DNA from: Sodalis ligni
GTDB lineage: Bacteria; Pseudomonadota; Gammaproteobacteria; Enterobacterales; Enterobacteriaceae
NCBI RefSeq assembly: GCF_016865525.2
Contig: NZ_CP075169.1
Coordinates: 62,001 to 126,000, forward strand
DNA length: 64,000 nt
Reading direction: 5' to 3'
Part shown: in pieces, positions 8,970-16,882 of the stretch
Numbering within the stretch: the stretch's first letter is position 1
How the letters are laid out: the number at the start of each line of letters is the position of its first letter
The notes under the pieces: generated by a model
What the model saw: only the letters and a program-made list of their open reading frames with translations
What the model was told of the DNA's origin: nothing
Databases searched by the model: none
Program-made: the position numbers and the translations under genes

Positions 8970-9450
8970 TTAACGGTCTTCCCAGCTATCAGTAAACTGG
9001 ATGTTGCCTTCACAGTATTTCCAAGTAATCTTTTCATACATCAGAGCCACAGACTCCATGTGGTTTACTGCTGACAATCCGGCCATCTTTGCATTCGGCA
9101 TTCCCGGATTCACAGAGACGATCTTCACCCCCTCAAGTTTCATATTAAAATATTCTTCTTCCTGGCCGGCATCGTTTATGCGGTACCACCGGAATTCAGC
9201 AGATTTGAGCGTCTGCCCTTCGATACGGCTTTATAAAGATAAGGACTCGATGAATCGAACTCTTTTCAAAGGCAATCGGAGCATGGTAGCGTTTGCCGGT
9301 GATTTTACCCGTGGCGGGGTCAACAGGGAGATTAACTCCGTGTGCAAAGCCGATAACCTCAATACTTCCTTGCCGTCCATCGACGTCTACGGTTCCTTTA
9401 ATATCGGCGCCGCCATCATCTTTAAGCCATAAATACGCAGGAATTGGCAT
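8970..9450 (-). pseudogene. hcp: hcp (type VI secretion tube protein / TssD), two frameshifts
   Basis: Reading leftward from the ATG at 9450, the first part MPIPAYLWLKDDGGADIKG to PATGKITGKRYHAPIAFEK is the conserved N-terminus of enterobacterial Hcp. Near 9256 the frame breaks: restoring one A gives FEKEFDSSSPYLYKAV. Near 9222 a second missing base must be restored to read EGQTLKSAEFRWYRIND, EEYFNMKLEGVKIVSVNPGM, and the end GNIQFTDSWEDR followed by TAA at 8970. Corrected length is about 160 residues, the normal Hcp length. No other type VI genes are present, so this was an orphan hcp. RBS is weak. Either a true pseudogene or two homopolymer sequencing errors. Confidence 0.85.
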
Positions 9451-9522
9451 GTTCGTTCCTTTTACTGTTCCATGTTTAATCACGGTTAAGGTAAGAGATT
9501 GACTTGGAGATAGGAGATTATC

Positions 9523-9740
9523 TTACGCCAGTCCTTTTTTAAGCAGCTCAAACTGCTCCATTACGATGTACTCAGGGTCTACGGCCCAACCGTTTGGAAA
9601 CTTTTCGGGTTTACCGTCATATTCTGCCGACGTCCGGCTAAGACATGCCCACGGAGGGTAAATCCAATGGCTTATGCCTCGTATTATACAGACGCGCTGG
9701 CAACCTATCGTCAATGACGGATTCGGCTTGCATAGCCATC
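9523..9740 (-). pseudogene. C-terminal fragment of an unidentified protein
   Basis: Read leftward, the frame gives about 72 residues ending YDGKPEKFPNGWAVDPEYIVMEQFELLKKGLA and a stop at 9523. The composition and compact end look like a genuine protein C-terminus, but I do not recognise the family. It is cut exactly where the duplicated receptor tail begins (9741), so its upstream half was lost when the insertion formed. It lies 5' of the hcp remnant on the same strand and may be a former type VI-associated gene. Confidence 0.4.
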
Positions 9741-9798
9741 TTTCAGAGAACGTGGCGAGCCGCGCAATGTCATGCTGACAGTGAGCGTCGATTATTGA
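9741..9798 (+). repeat. 58-bp direct repeat, right copy (receptor 3' end remnant)
   Basis: This copy is identical to 6621-6678 except one base, and it still reads as the receptor's last 18 codons plus the TGA stop. The bases upstream in the same frame contain stops, so it is a remnant and not a gene. It marks the right junction of the inserted segment; the ABC exporter follows 204 bp later. Confidence 0.85.
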
Positions 9799-10002
9799 TG
9801 GTTTTGTCGGTTGGGGCATTGCTGGCCGGAACATCGCCGGACGGACAGTTGCTGTCTTTCCGGCGTATTTTTTGGGGGAATCCCGCCGAGCGGACAGGGG
9901 AATGGGTGACGCGGCCATCAAGGCAATTACAATGGCCGACATGGATTATAAGCTAATATTCAGCCGCTGTTATGCAAGCCGGCAGCTGTCTGGAGTGTGG
10001 TT

Positions 10003-11661
10003 ATGCGTACCTTGATACAGTTGGCCCGTGATGCCGGAGGATTATTATTGCTGGCATTGATTGCCAGCGTGGTGAGCGGATTCAGCAATGCGTCGCTCAT
10101 AGCCCTGATCAACAAAACCCTCACCGTCGAGGCGGATGGATTGGCGTTGCTGGGACGGACCTTTATCGCGCTGACCCTGCTGATGCTTATCACCCGCGTG
10201 CTGTCCGAAACGGTATTTATGTATCTTGGCCAGCGCGCCAAAGCCCGGCTGCGCAACGAGGTGGTGGCCTGCATCGGCGACGCCGGCCTGCAAAGCGTCG
10301 AGAGCCTGGGCATGTCGCGGGCGATGGCGGTGCTGACGCAGGATCTGGATACGATCGTGGTGTTTTTTGTAGGCCTGCCCAACCTGGTGATGTATGGGGC
10401 GGTGATCGCCGGCTGCCTGTGCTACCTCGGTCTGCTCTCCTGGCCGGTATTGCTGTGCGCCCTGGTGACCATCACGTTGGGTTCGCTGGGCTTCTGGCTG
10501 ATTCATGGCCGGGCGCTGACGCTGCTACGCAGTTCCCGGCGGCGCGAGGATACGCTGCTGCATCTGTTTCGCGCGCTGTTTGATGGCGTGAAAGAGCTCA
10601 AGCTCAACCCCGTCCGCCGCCGGCGGTTTATCAATAACGAAGTGGCGACAAATATCGAAGCGGTGCGCGCAGAACGCACCCGCGGTTATGTGCTGTATGG
10701 CATGGCCACCAGCTGGGGCAGCTTCCTGTTTTTTGCCTTTATCGGCGGCGTGCTGTTCTTGCTCGGACGCTGGCTCCCCCTTAGCCATCCGGTGATAACC
10801 GGCTATGCGATGGTTTTTCTGTATATGATTATCCCCATCGAAGGGCTGCTGTCCTCCCTGCCGAACATCGCCACCGCGCGAGTGGCGCTGGCGCGTATCC
10901 AGGACGTGCGGCGGCAATTGCCGGCAGAGCCCCTCCAGCGCGCCGCGCCGATGCCGGCGTTGAAAAGCCTTTCCCTTTGCGGCGTTACCCACCATTACCG
11001 GCGTGAACTGGATAACGCCTCTTTCCTGCTCGGCCCTATAACCCTGGCCTTACGGCCCGGCGAACTGACGTTTGTCATCGGCGGCAACGGCAGCGGCAAA
11101 ACCACCTTGGCCAAACTGCTGGTGGGACTTTATCCCCCGGAGGAGGGCGTTATCCTGCTTAACGGCGAGCCTGTGGGCGAAGCGGACTGGGAACGCTACC
11201 GCCAGTGTTTCTCGGTGGTGTTCAGCGATTTTTATCTTTTCGATGATGTCAGCAGCGAACGTCCCGCCGATGACGGGCAAATATCAACGCTGCTGGCGGC
11301 GCTGCAGCTGGAGCACAAGGTCAGCATCCGGCAGGGGCGGTTTTCAACCACCGCCCTGTCCCAAGGCCAGCGCAAGCGTTTGGCGCTGTTGCTGGCCTGG
11401 ACCGAAGATCGCCCTTTCTACCTGTTCGATGAATGGGCAGCCGATCAGGACCCCGCCTTTAAGGCGGTGTTTTACCGGCAAATTTTGCCCGATCTGAAAG
11501 CCCGGGGGAAAACCGTACTGGTGATAACCCATGACGATGCCTATTTCCCCTCGGCGGACCGGCTTATCAAGCTGGACGCCGGTCAGATAGTCTCGGATAT
11601 CAGACAGGAGGGGCCGGTATGGGATAACAACCGGCTCCACGCCGGGCAATCGGGAGGCTAG
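10003..11661 (+). CDS. PvdE-type cyclic peptide/siderophore ABC exporter
   Basis: This 552-residue fused membrane-ATPase protein has six membrane segments (residues about 10-290) followed by a nucleotide-binding domain. The latter has Walker A GGNGSGKTTLAKLL (near 362), signature LSQGQRKRLALL (near 450), and a Walker B block ending LFDEWAADQDPAF, which is typical of the SyrD/PvdE cyclic-peptide exporter family. Such proteins move peptide siderophores or their precursors across the inner membrane. The start ATG at 10003 has GGAG 7 bp upstream; a GTG two codons earlier is less likely. It probably belonged beside the siderophore receptor before the 3-kb insertion separated them. No siderophore synthesis gene is in the window. 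Confidence 0.85.
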   Translation: MRTLIQLARDAGGLLLLALIASVVSGFSNASLIALINKTLTVEADGLALLGRTFIALTLLMLITRVLSETVFMYLGQRAKARLRNEVVACIGDAGLQSVESLGMSRAMAVLTQDLDTIVVFFVGLPNLVMYGAVIAGCLCYLGLLSWPVLLCALVTITLGSLGFWLIHGRALTLLRSSRRREDTLLHLFRALFDGVKELKLNPVRRRRFINNEVATNIEAVRAERTRGYVLYGMATSWGSFLFFAFIGGVLFLLGRWLPLSHPVITGYAMVFLYMIIPIEGLLSSLPNIATARVALARIQDVRRQLPAEPLQRAAPMPALKSLSLCGVTHHYRRELDNASFLLGPITLALRPGELTFVIGGNGSGKTTLAKLLVGLYPPEEGVILLNGEPVGEADWERYRQCFSVVFSDFYLFDDVSSERPADDGQISTLLAALQLEHKVSIRQGRFSTTALSQGQRKRLALLLAWTEDRPFYLFDEWAADQDPAFKAVFYRQILPDLKARGKTVLVITHDDAYFPSADRLIKLDAGQIVSDIRQEGPVWDNNRLHAGQSGG

Positions 11662-11718
11662 GCGGCGCATGCCGGGTTCTTTGCCGGCGCCGCGAGCGGT
11701 TGGCCGTGCCGGTTTATT

Positions 11719-11991
11719 TTATCGGGTGCCGGTGTTTTTTACCGGCGCGCAATGGGGCGGTTGACTCAAGGCTTTACCGGCCTGCAATTTGCTGTTTATC
11801 TGCAGCAGGATTTCCGGATGCGCCAATAGATATTCGGCGGCGATTTTGCCTATTTGCGCCTGTTGTTCCGGTGAAAGTTCAGACGTGTCATCGGGAAATT
11901 CCGGTGCCGGCACCGGCGATATAGCCAGTGCGGCCTCGGCTGCCATTAAGCACGGTATTAATATAAGAATATTAATCAGCAGAGTTTTCAT
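11719..11991 (-). CDS. Short secreted protein resembling the N-terminus of DsbA-family (ScsC-like) proteins
   Basis: This 90-residue product starts at 11991 after TTGAGGACG; an upstream in-frame ATG at 12066 lacks such a site. Residues 1-23 (MKTLLINILILIPCLMAAEA) are a signal peptide. The segment SPEQQAQIGKIAAEYLLAHP and the following EILLQINSKLQ resembles the N-terminal helical/oligomerisation part of ScsC/BcfH-type disulfide isomerases, but the thioredoxin domain with its CXXC motif is absent. It may be a truncated remnant or a small periplasmic protein. It is transcribed away from the kdp operon. Confidence 0.5.
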   Translation of the reverse strand: MKTLLINILILIPCLMAAEAALAISPVPAPEFPDDTSELSPEQQAQIGKIAAEYLLAHPEILLQINSKLQAGKALSQPPHCAPVKNTGTR

Positions 11992-12346
11992 TGTCGTCGT
12001 CCTCAAGGACCTGACGTCGTCATAGACCGGGAGCGGGTCCGTCGCTTTCATTCCACTGATATTCAATGGCGATGAAATAGATATTTCCGGTAAAGAAATA
12101 TCCCCTAATAACGCATCATACTTAACTTAATCGGTGTGAAATAAAAAAGCCGTAAAAATCGCTCTTGAGAGTATAAAATTTTTGTATAAATCGGTGCGGC
12201 TGAATTAAAAGATATATTAATTGAGAGTGTTGGGAAGAGGGACCATTTTTATATTATTTTTACACGCCGCGCCATTATTTTTACGCGGCCTTTTCATTCA
12301 TAACATTACACTCAATCCTACCTCAATTCCCCTGTGGAGACGCATT
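11992..12346. other. Promoter region upstream of kdpF
   Basis: AT-rich 355-bp region between the divergent small gene and kdpF. It contains a KdpE-like operator (12248-12264) and no convincing gene; an open frame from 12221 merely reads through into kdpF. Confidence 0.5.
12248..12264 (+). promoter_or_regulatory. KdpE-like operator for kdpFABC
   Basis: TTTATA-TTATT-TTTACA reproduces the two half-sites and 5-bp spacer of the E. coli KdpE operator (TTTATA-N5-TTTACA, from memory). It lies 83 bp upstream of the kdpF start. It is retained although kdpE is missing next to kdpD. Confidence 0.6.
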
Positions 12347-12436
12347 GTGAATTTTTCACTGCTCGCCGGCATTGTGCTGGTGTTTTTATTGCTGGGCTAT
12401 TTGATTTACGCCCTGGTTAAGGCGGAGGAGTTCTGA
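12347..12436 (+). CDS. kdpF: KdpF, small subunit of the K+-transporting ATPase
   Basis: A 29-residue single-membrane-span peptide ([18 protein letters not shown] onward, ending VKAEEF) with the length and pattern of E. coli KdpF. It stabilises the KdpABC complex in the inner membrane. The start is GTG at 12347, chosen because GTGGAG lies 8-13 bp upstream and the product then has exactly the family length; a longer frame from 12221 is not supported. Its stop overlaps the kdpA start (TGATG). Confidence 0.85.
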   Translation: MNFSLLAGIVLVFLLLGYLIYALVKAEEF

Positions 12437-14121
12437 TGGCTGCCAGCGCATTTTTATTGCTCGCCGGTTATATGGTGGTGTTGATGATTTTGGCCCGTCC
12501 TTTGGGCCGGGGACTAACGGGACTGATTAATGACCGGCCGGCGCCGGGTTTCGCCGGGGTCGAGCGGCTGATATGGCGCGTATGCGGCATCGGCACCGAC
12601 AGTATGCGGTGGAGCGGTTATTTATGGGCCGTCCTGTTATTTAATGCCTTGGGTATCCTGATTCTGTTCGTTCTATTGCTGTTACAGGGGGTACTGCCGC
12701 TGAATCCGCAGCACCTGCCCGGCCTGTCCTGGCATTTGGCGCTTAATACCGCCATCAGTTTTGCCAGTAATACCGACTGGCAATCCTATGGCGGCGAAAG
12801 CACCATGAGTTATTTCAGCCAGATGGCCGGACTGACGGTACAGAACTTTTTGTCGGCGGCCACCGGTATCGCCGTGGCCTTCGCGCTGATCCGGGGGTTC
12901 GCCAATCGTTCGGTGGCGACGCTGGGCAACGCCTGGCGGGATATCTACCGTATCACCCTCTATGTACTGTTGCCGATTTCGCTGATAATCGCCCTGATTT
13001 TCATCAGCCAGGGCACACCGCAGAATTGGGCGGATTACCTGCCGATACACACCCTTGAAGGCGCGAAGCAAATCCTGCCCATGGGGCCGGTGGCTTCGCA
13101 GGAAGCCATCAAAATGCTGGGCACCAACGGCGGCGGCTTTTTTAACGTGAACTCCGCTCACCCGTTCGAAAATCCCGATGCCTTGACCAATTTTATTCAA
13201 ATGCTCGCCATTTTCCTGATTCCCGCCGCGCTCTGTTTCGCTTTTGGCGATGCCGTTCGCGACCGGCGCCAGGGAAACGCCTTGCTGTGGGCCATGTCGG
13301 TGATGTTTATCGCGGCGGCGGTGGCGGTGATGTGGGCCGAACTGAACGGTAATCCGCATTTGCTGGCCCTCGGCGCCGACAGCGCCATCAATATGGAGGG
13401 CAAAGAAACCCGCTTCGGTATCCTCAATTCCAGCCTGTTTGCCACCATTACCACGGCCGCGTCCTGCGGGGCGGTGAATGCCATGCACGATTCGTTCACC
13501 GCGCTGGGCGGCATGGTGCCGATGTGGCTGATTCAGCTAGGGGAAGTGATTTTCGGCGGCGTGGGCTCCGGCCTGTACGGCATGCTGCTGTTCGTGCTGC
13601 TGGCGGTATTCATCGCCGGGCTGATGATTGGCCGTACGCCGGAATATCTGGGTAAAAAAATCGATGTATGGGAAATGAAAATGACCGCCCTGGCTATCCT
13701 TATCACCCCGTCGCTGGTCCTGTTGGGCACGGCCTTGGCCATGATGACCGCCGCCGGCCGCGGCGGAATGTCGAACCCAGGTACCCATGGTTTCAGCGAG
13801 GTGCTCTATGCCGTCTCTTCCGCCGCCAATAATAACGGCAGCGCCTTCGCCGGCCTAAGCACCAATACGCCGTTCTGGAACATGTTGCTGGCGGTGTGCA
13901 TGCTGCTGGGCCGCTATGGGCCCATTGTGCCGGTGATGGCCATTGCCGGTTCGCTGGCGGTAAAAAAAGTGCAGCCGGTGGGCAACGGAACCTTGCCGAC
14001 GCACGGTGTGCTGTTTATTTCGCTGCTGGTAGGCACAGTGATGCTGGTGGGCGCGCTGACATTTATCCCCGCCCTGGCGCTCGGCCCGATCGCGGAACAT
14101 CTGCAATTGTTAGGTCATTAA
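12436..14121 (+). CDS. kdpA: KdpA, potassium-binding and translocating subunit
   Basis: This 561-residue, ten-span inner-membrane protein is the K+ channel-like subunit of the high-affinity P-type K+ ATPase (E. coli KdpA is 557 residues). The four selectivity-filter-like loops are visible, including [12 protein letters not shown] (near residue 113), [20 protein letters not shown] (near 230), and [20 protein letters not shown] (near 460). It overlaps kdpF by one base and is followed 18 bp later by kdpB. Frame, length and motifs are intact. Confidence 0.95.
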   Translation: MAASAFLLLAGYMVVLMILARPLGRGLTGLINDRPAPGFAGVERLIWRVCGIGTDSMRWSGYLWAVLLFNALGILILFVLLLLQGVLPLNPQHLPGLSWHLALNTAISFASNTDWQSYGGESTMSYFSQMAGLTVQNFLSAATGIAVAFALIRGFANRSVATLGNAWRDIYRITLYVLLPISLIIALIFISQGTPQNWADYLPIHTLEGAKQILPMGPVASQEAIKMLGTNGGGFFNVNSAHPFENPDALTNFIQMLAIFLIPAALCFAFGDAVRDRRQGNALLWAMSVMFIAAAVAVMWAELNGNPHLLALGADSAINMEGKETRFGILNSSLFATITTAASCGAVNAMHDSFTALGGMVPMWLIQLGEVIFGGVGSGLYGMLLFVLLAVFIAGLMIGRTPEYLGKKIDVWEMKMTALAILITPSLVLLGTALAMMTAAGRGGMSNPGTHGFSEVLYAVSSAANNNGSAFAGLSTNTPFWNMLLAVCMLLGRYGPIVPVMAIAGSLAVKKVQPVGNGTLPTHGVLFISLLVGTVMLVGALTFIPALALGPIAEHLQLLGH

Positions 14122-14139
14122 TCGCCGGAGAAATTTTCC

Positions 14140-16187
14140 ATGAGTCGTAATCAAAAGTCATTGTTTGACGCGGCGTTAGTGCGTGTCGCCATGGTGGATG
14201 CCGTTAAAAAGCTGGACCCGCGGGTACAGTTCCGCAATCCGGTGATGTTTGTCGTTTATTTAGGCAGTATTTTAACCGCGCTGCTGTCCGTGGGGATGGT
14301 GGCGAGGCTGGTGGCCGGGTCCGCCGGTTTTTCGGCAGCTATCTCCGTTTGGCTGTGGTTTACCGTGCTGTTCGCCAACTTTGCCGAAGCGCTGGCGGAA
14401 GGCCGCAGCAAGGCCCAGGCGGAAAGCCTGCGCGGGGTGCGAAAAAGCAATTGGGCCAAGAAGCTCTCCCAGCCTCATCATGACGCCGAACAACACAAAG
14501 TCGCGGCGGATTCATTGCGCAAAGGGGACGTGGTGCTGGCGGAAGCGGGGGACATTATCCCCTGCGACGGCGAGGTGCTGGAAGGGGGGGCCTCGGTGGA
14601 CGAAAGCGCCATCACCGGTGAATCCGCGCCGGTCATCCGCGAGGCGGGAGGTGATTTTGCCTCCGTCACCGGCGGGACGAGGATTTTATCCGACTGGCTG
14701 GTGATTCGCTGCAGCGTCAACCCCGGCGAAACTTTCCTCGACCGCATGATTGCCATGGTGGAGGGGGCCAAGCGCCGCAAGACCCCTAATGAGATCGCCC
14801 TCACCATCCTGCTGGTATCGCTGACCATTGTTTTATATTTAGCCACCGTCACGCTGTGGCCATTTTCCGCCTGGGGCGGCGAGCCGGTGAGCGTCACGGT
14901 GCTGGTGGCCTTATTGGTGTGCCTTATCCCCACTACCATCGGCGGTTTGCTGTCCGCCATCGGCGTGGCAGGCATGAGCCGGATGCTGGGGCCAATGTGA
15001 TCGCCACCAGCGGCCGCGCCGTCGAAGCGGCGGGGGATATTGACGTTTTGCTGCTGGATAAAACCGGCACCATTACGCTTGGGAACCGGCAGGCCACCCG
15101 GTTCGTCCCGGCGGCGGGCGTCAGCGAGCAGCAAATGGCCGCCGCCGCGCAGCTGGCCTCCCTGGCGGATGAAACGCCGGAAGGCCGCAGCATCGTGGTG
15201 CTGGCGAAGCAGAAATACAATCTTCGGGAGCTCGATATACAGAGTCTGGATGCCACCTTTATTCCTTTCTCGGCCCAGACCCGCATGAGCGGGGTGAATT
15301 TACAGCAGCGCATGATTCGCAAGGGGGCGGTGGATTCCATTCGCCGGCATATCGAATCCAACGGGGGCCGTTTTCCCGTTGAAGTGACCCGGATGGTGGA
15401 AGAGGTGGCGCGCGGCGGCGGCACGCCCCTGGTGGTATCGGAAGATGCCAGGGTGATGGGGGTGGTGGCGCTGAAGGATATCGTTAAGGGCGGCATCAAA
15501 GAGCGTTTCGCCGAACTGCGCCGCATGGGTATCAAGACCGTGATGATTACCGGCGACAATCCGCTGACCGCGGCGGCAATCGCCGCCGAGGCGGGAGTGG
15601 ATGATTTTCTGTCGGAAGCCACGCCGGAAGCCAAGCTGGCGCTCATCCGTCAATACCAGGCCGAAGGGCGGCTGGTGGCAATGACCGGCGACGGCACCAA
15701 CGACGCCCCGGCCCTGGCCCAGGCGGATGTGGCGGTGGCCATGAACTCCGGCACCCAGGCGGCCAAGGAGGCGGGCAATATGGTGGATCTGGATTCCAAT
15801 CCCACCAAACTGCTGGAAGTGGTGCATATCGGCAAACAGATGCTGATGACCCGCGGCTCCCTGACCACCTTTAGTATCGCCAACGACGTTGCCAAGTATT
15901 TCGCCATTATTCCGGCGGCCTTTGCCGTGACCTATCCGGAGCTGAACCGGCTGAATGTGATGCATTTGCACTCCCCCGGTTCGGCAATATTGTCGGCGGT
16001 GATCTTTAACGCGCTGGTGATTGTGTTCCTGATCCCCCTGGCGCTGAAGGGAATCAGTTACCACCCCATGAGCGCCGCCGCGCTGCTGCGCCGTAATCTG
16101 CTGATTTACGGTCTGGGCGGCCTGCTGGTGCCTTTCGTCGGCATCAAGCTTATCGATATTGTGCTGACCGTCGCGGGCCTGGCCTAA
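14140..16187 (+). pseudogene. kdpB: kdpB, catalytic P-type ATPase subunit, broken by a one-base frameshift
   Basis: Two overlapping frames together encode a complete KdpB (about 682 residues). The first (14140-15000) covers the N-terminus, the first membrane segments and the actuator loop with ITGESAPVI, and stops after SRMLGPM. The second continues with the normal sequence from near 14990: [20 protein letters not shown], then the phosphorylation motif DKTGTIT, the nucleotide-binding domain, [20 protein letters not shown] and the C-terminal spans. Restoring one G in the GGGG run at 14988-14991 yields the expected [12 protein letters not shown]. So the lesion is a single-base deletion in a homopolymer. 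If real, K+ pumping by this operon is abolished; if a sequencing error, the operon is intact. RBS CCGGAGAAA precedes the start. Confidence 0.9.
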
Positions 16188-16200
16188 AAAAAGAGGAATT

Positions 16201-16779
16201 ATGATGAGTCAATTACGTCCGGCCGTGCTGTTAATGATATTGCTGACGCTGATGACCGGCGCCGTGTATCCGCTGCTCACCGGCGCGCTGGGGCAGTGGT
16301 GGTTCCCCGGCCAAGCCCAGGGTTCGCTGTTGGATATCGGCGGTGAAATACGCGGTTCCACCCTGATCGGACAGTCCTTTGTCCGTCCGGAATATTTTCA
16401 GGGCCGTCCGTCCGCCACGTCGGATTCCCCCTATAATGCATTGGCGTCCTCCGGCAGTAATCTGGCGGCGGGCAATCCGGATCTGGATAAGGCGTTTAAA
16501 CAGCGTATAGCCGATCTGCGCGCCGCCAACCCTCTGGCCGCCCCGGCGGTACCGGTGGATCTGGTTGCCGCTTCCGGCAGCGGGCTGGACCCGGAAATTT
16601 CCCCCGCCGCCGCCCAATGGCAGGCGCAGCGGGTCGCGGCGGCGCGGCGGCTGCCCCTGGAGACGGTGCAGCGGCTGATTGAGGAAAACACCTCTCGTCC
16701 GCCGCTTTATTTTCTCGGCGACCCGGCGGTGAATGTGCTGGAGCTGAATATCGCCTTGGATTCCGTGCCGCGGCCATAA
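16201..16779 (+). CDS. kdpC: KdpC, K+-ATPase accessory subunit
   Basis: This 192-residue protein has one N-terminal membrane span ([19 protein letters not shown]) and a periplasmic domain with the KdpC signature blocks: [54 protein letters not shown] and LNIALD near the end. It raises the K+ affinity of the pump. The RBS AAGAGGAA stands directly upstream; the start could be either of two adjacent ATGs (16201 or 16204). Confidence 0.93.
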   Translation: MMSQLRPAVLLMILLTLMTGAVYPLLTGALGQWWFPGQAQGSLLDIGGEIRGSTLIGQSFVRPEYFQGRPSATSDSPYNALASSGSNLAAGNPDLDKAFKQRIADLRAANPLAAPAVPVDLVAASGSGLDPEISPAAAQWQAQRVAAARRLPLETVQRLIEENTSRPPLYFLGDPAVNVLELNIALDSVPRP

Positions 16780-16802
16780 TAAGGCGGAGCGAGAGAAAAG
16801 CC

Positions 16803-16834
16803 GACCGTCCGCGCGGGTGCGTGGGCGGTCTTGT
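16803..16834 (+). terminator. Hairpin between kdpC and kdpD
   Basis: GACCGTCC pairs with GGGCGGTC (one G-T pair) around a 12-nt loop and is followed by TTGTT. It may partly terminate or attenuate transcription between the pump genes and the sensor kinase gene. Confidence 0.45.
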
Positions 16835-16882
16835 TGGTAAACGCTGCGCCGTCCTGTTTCCACCAGCCGGCAAGGAGCCTGT

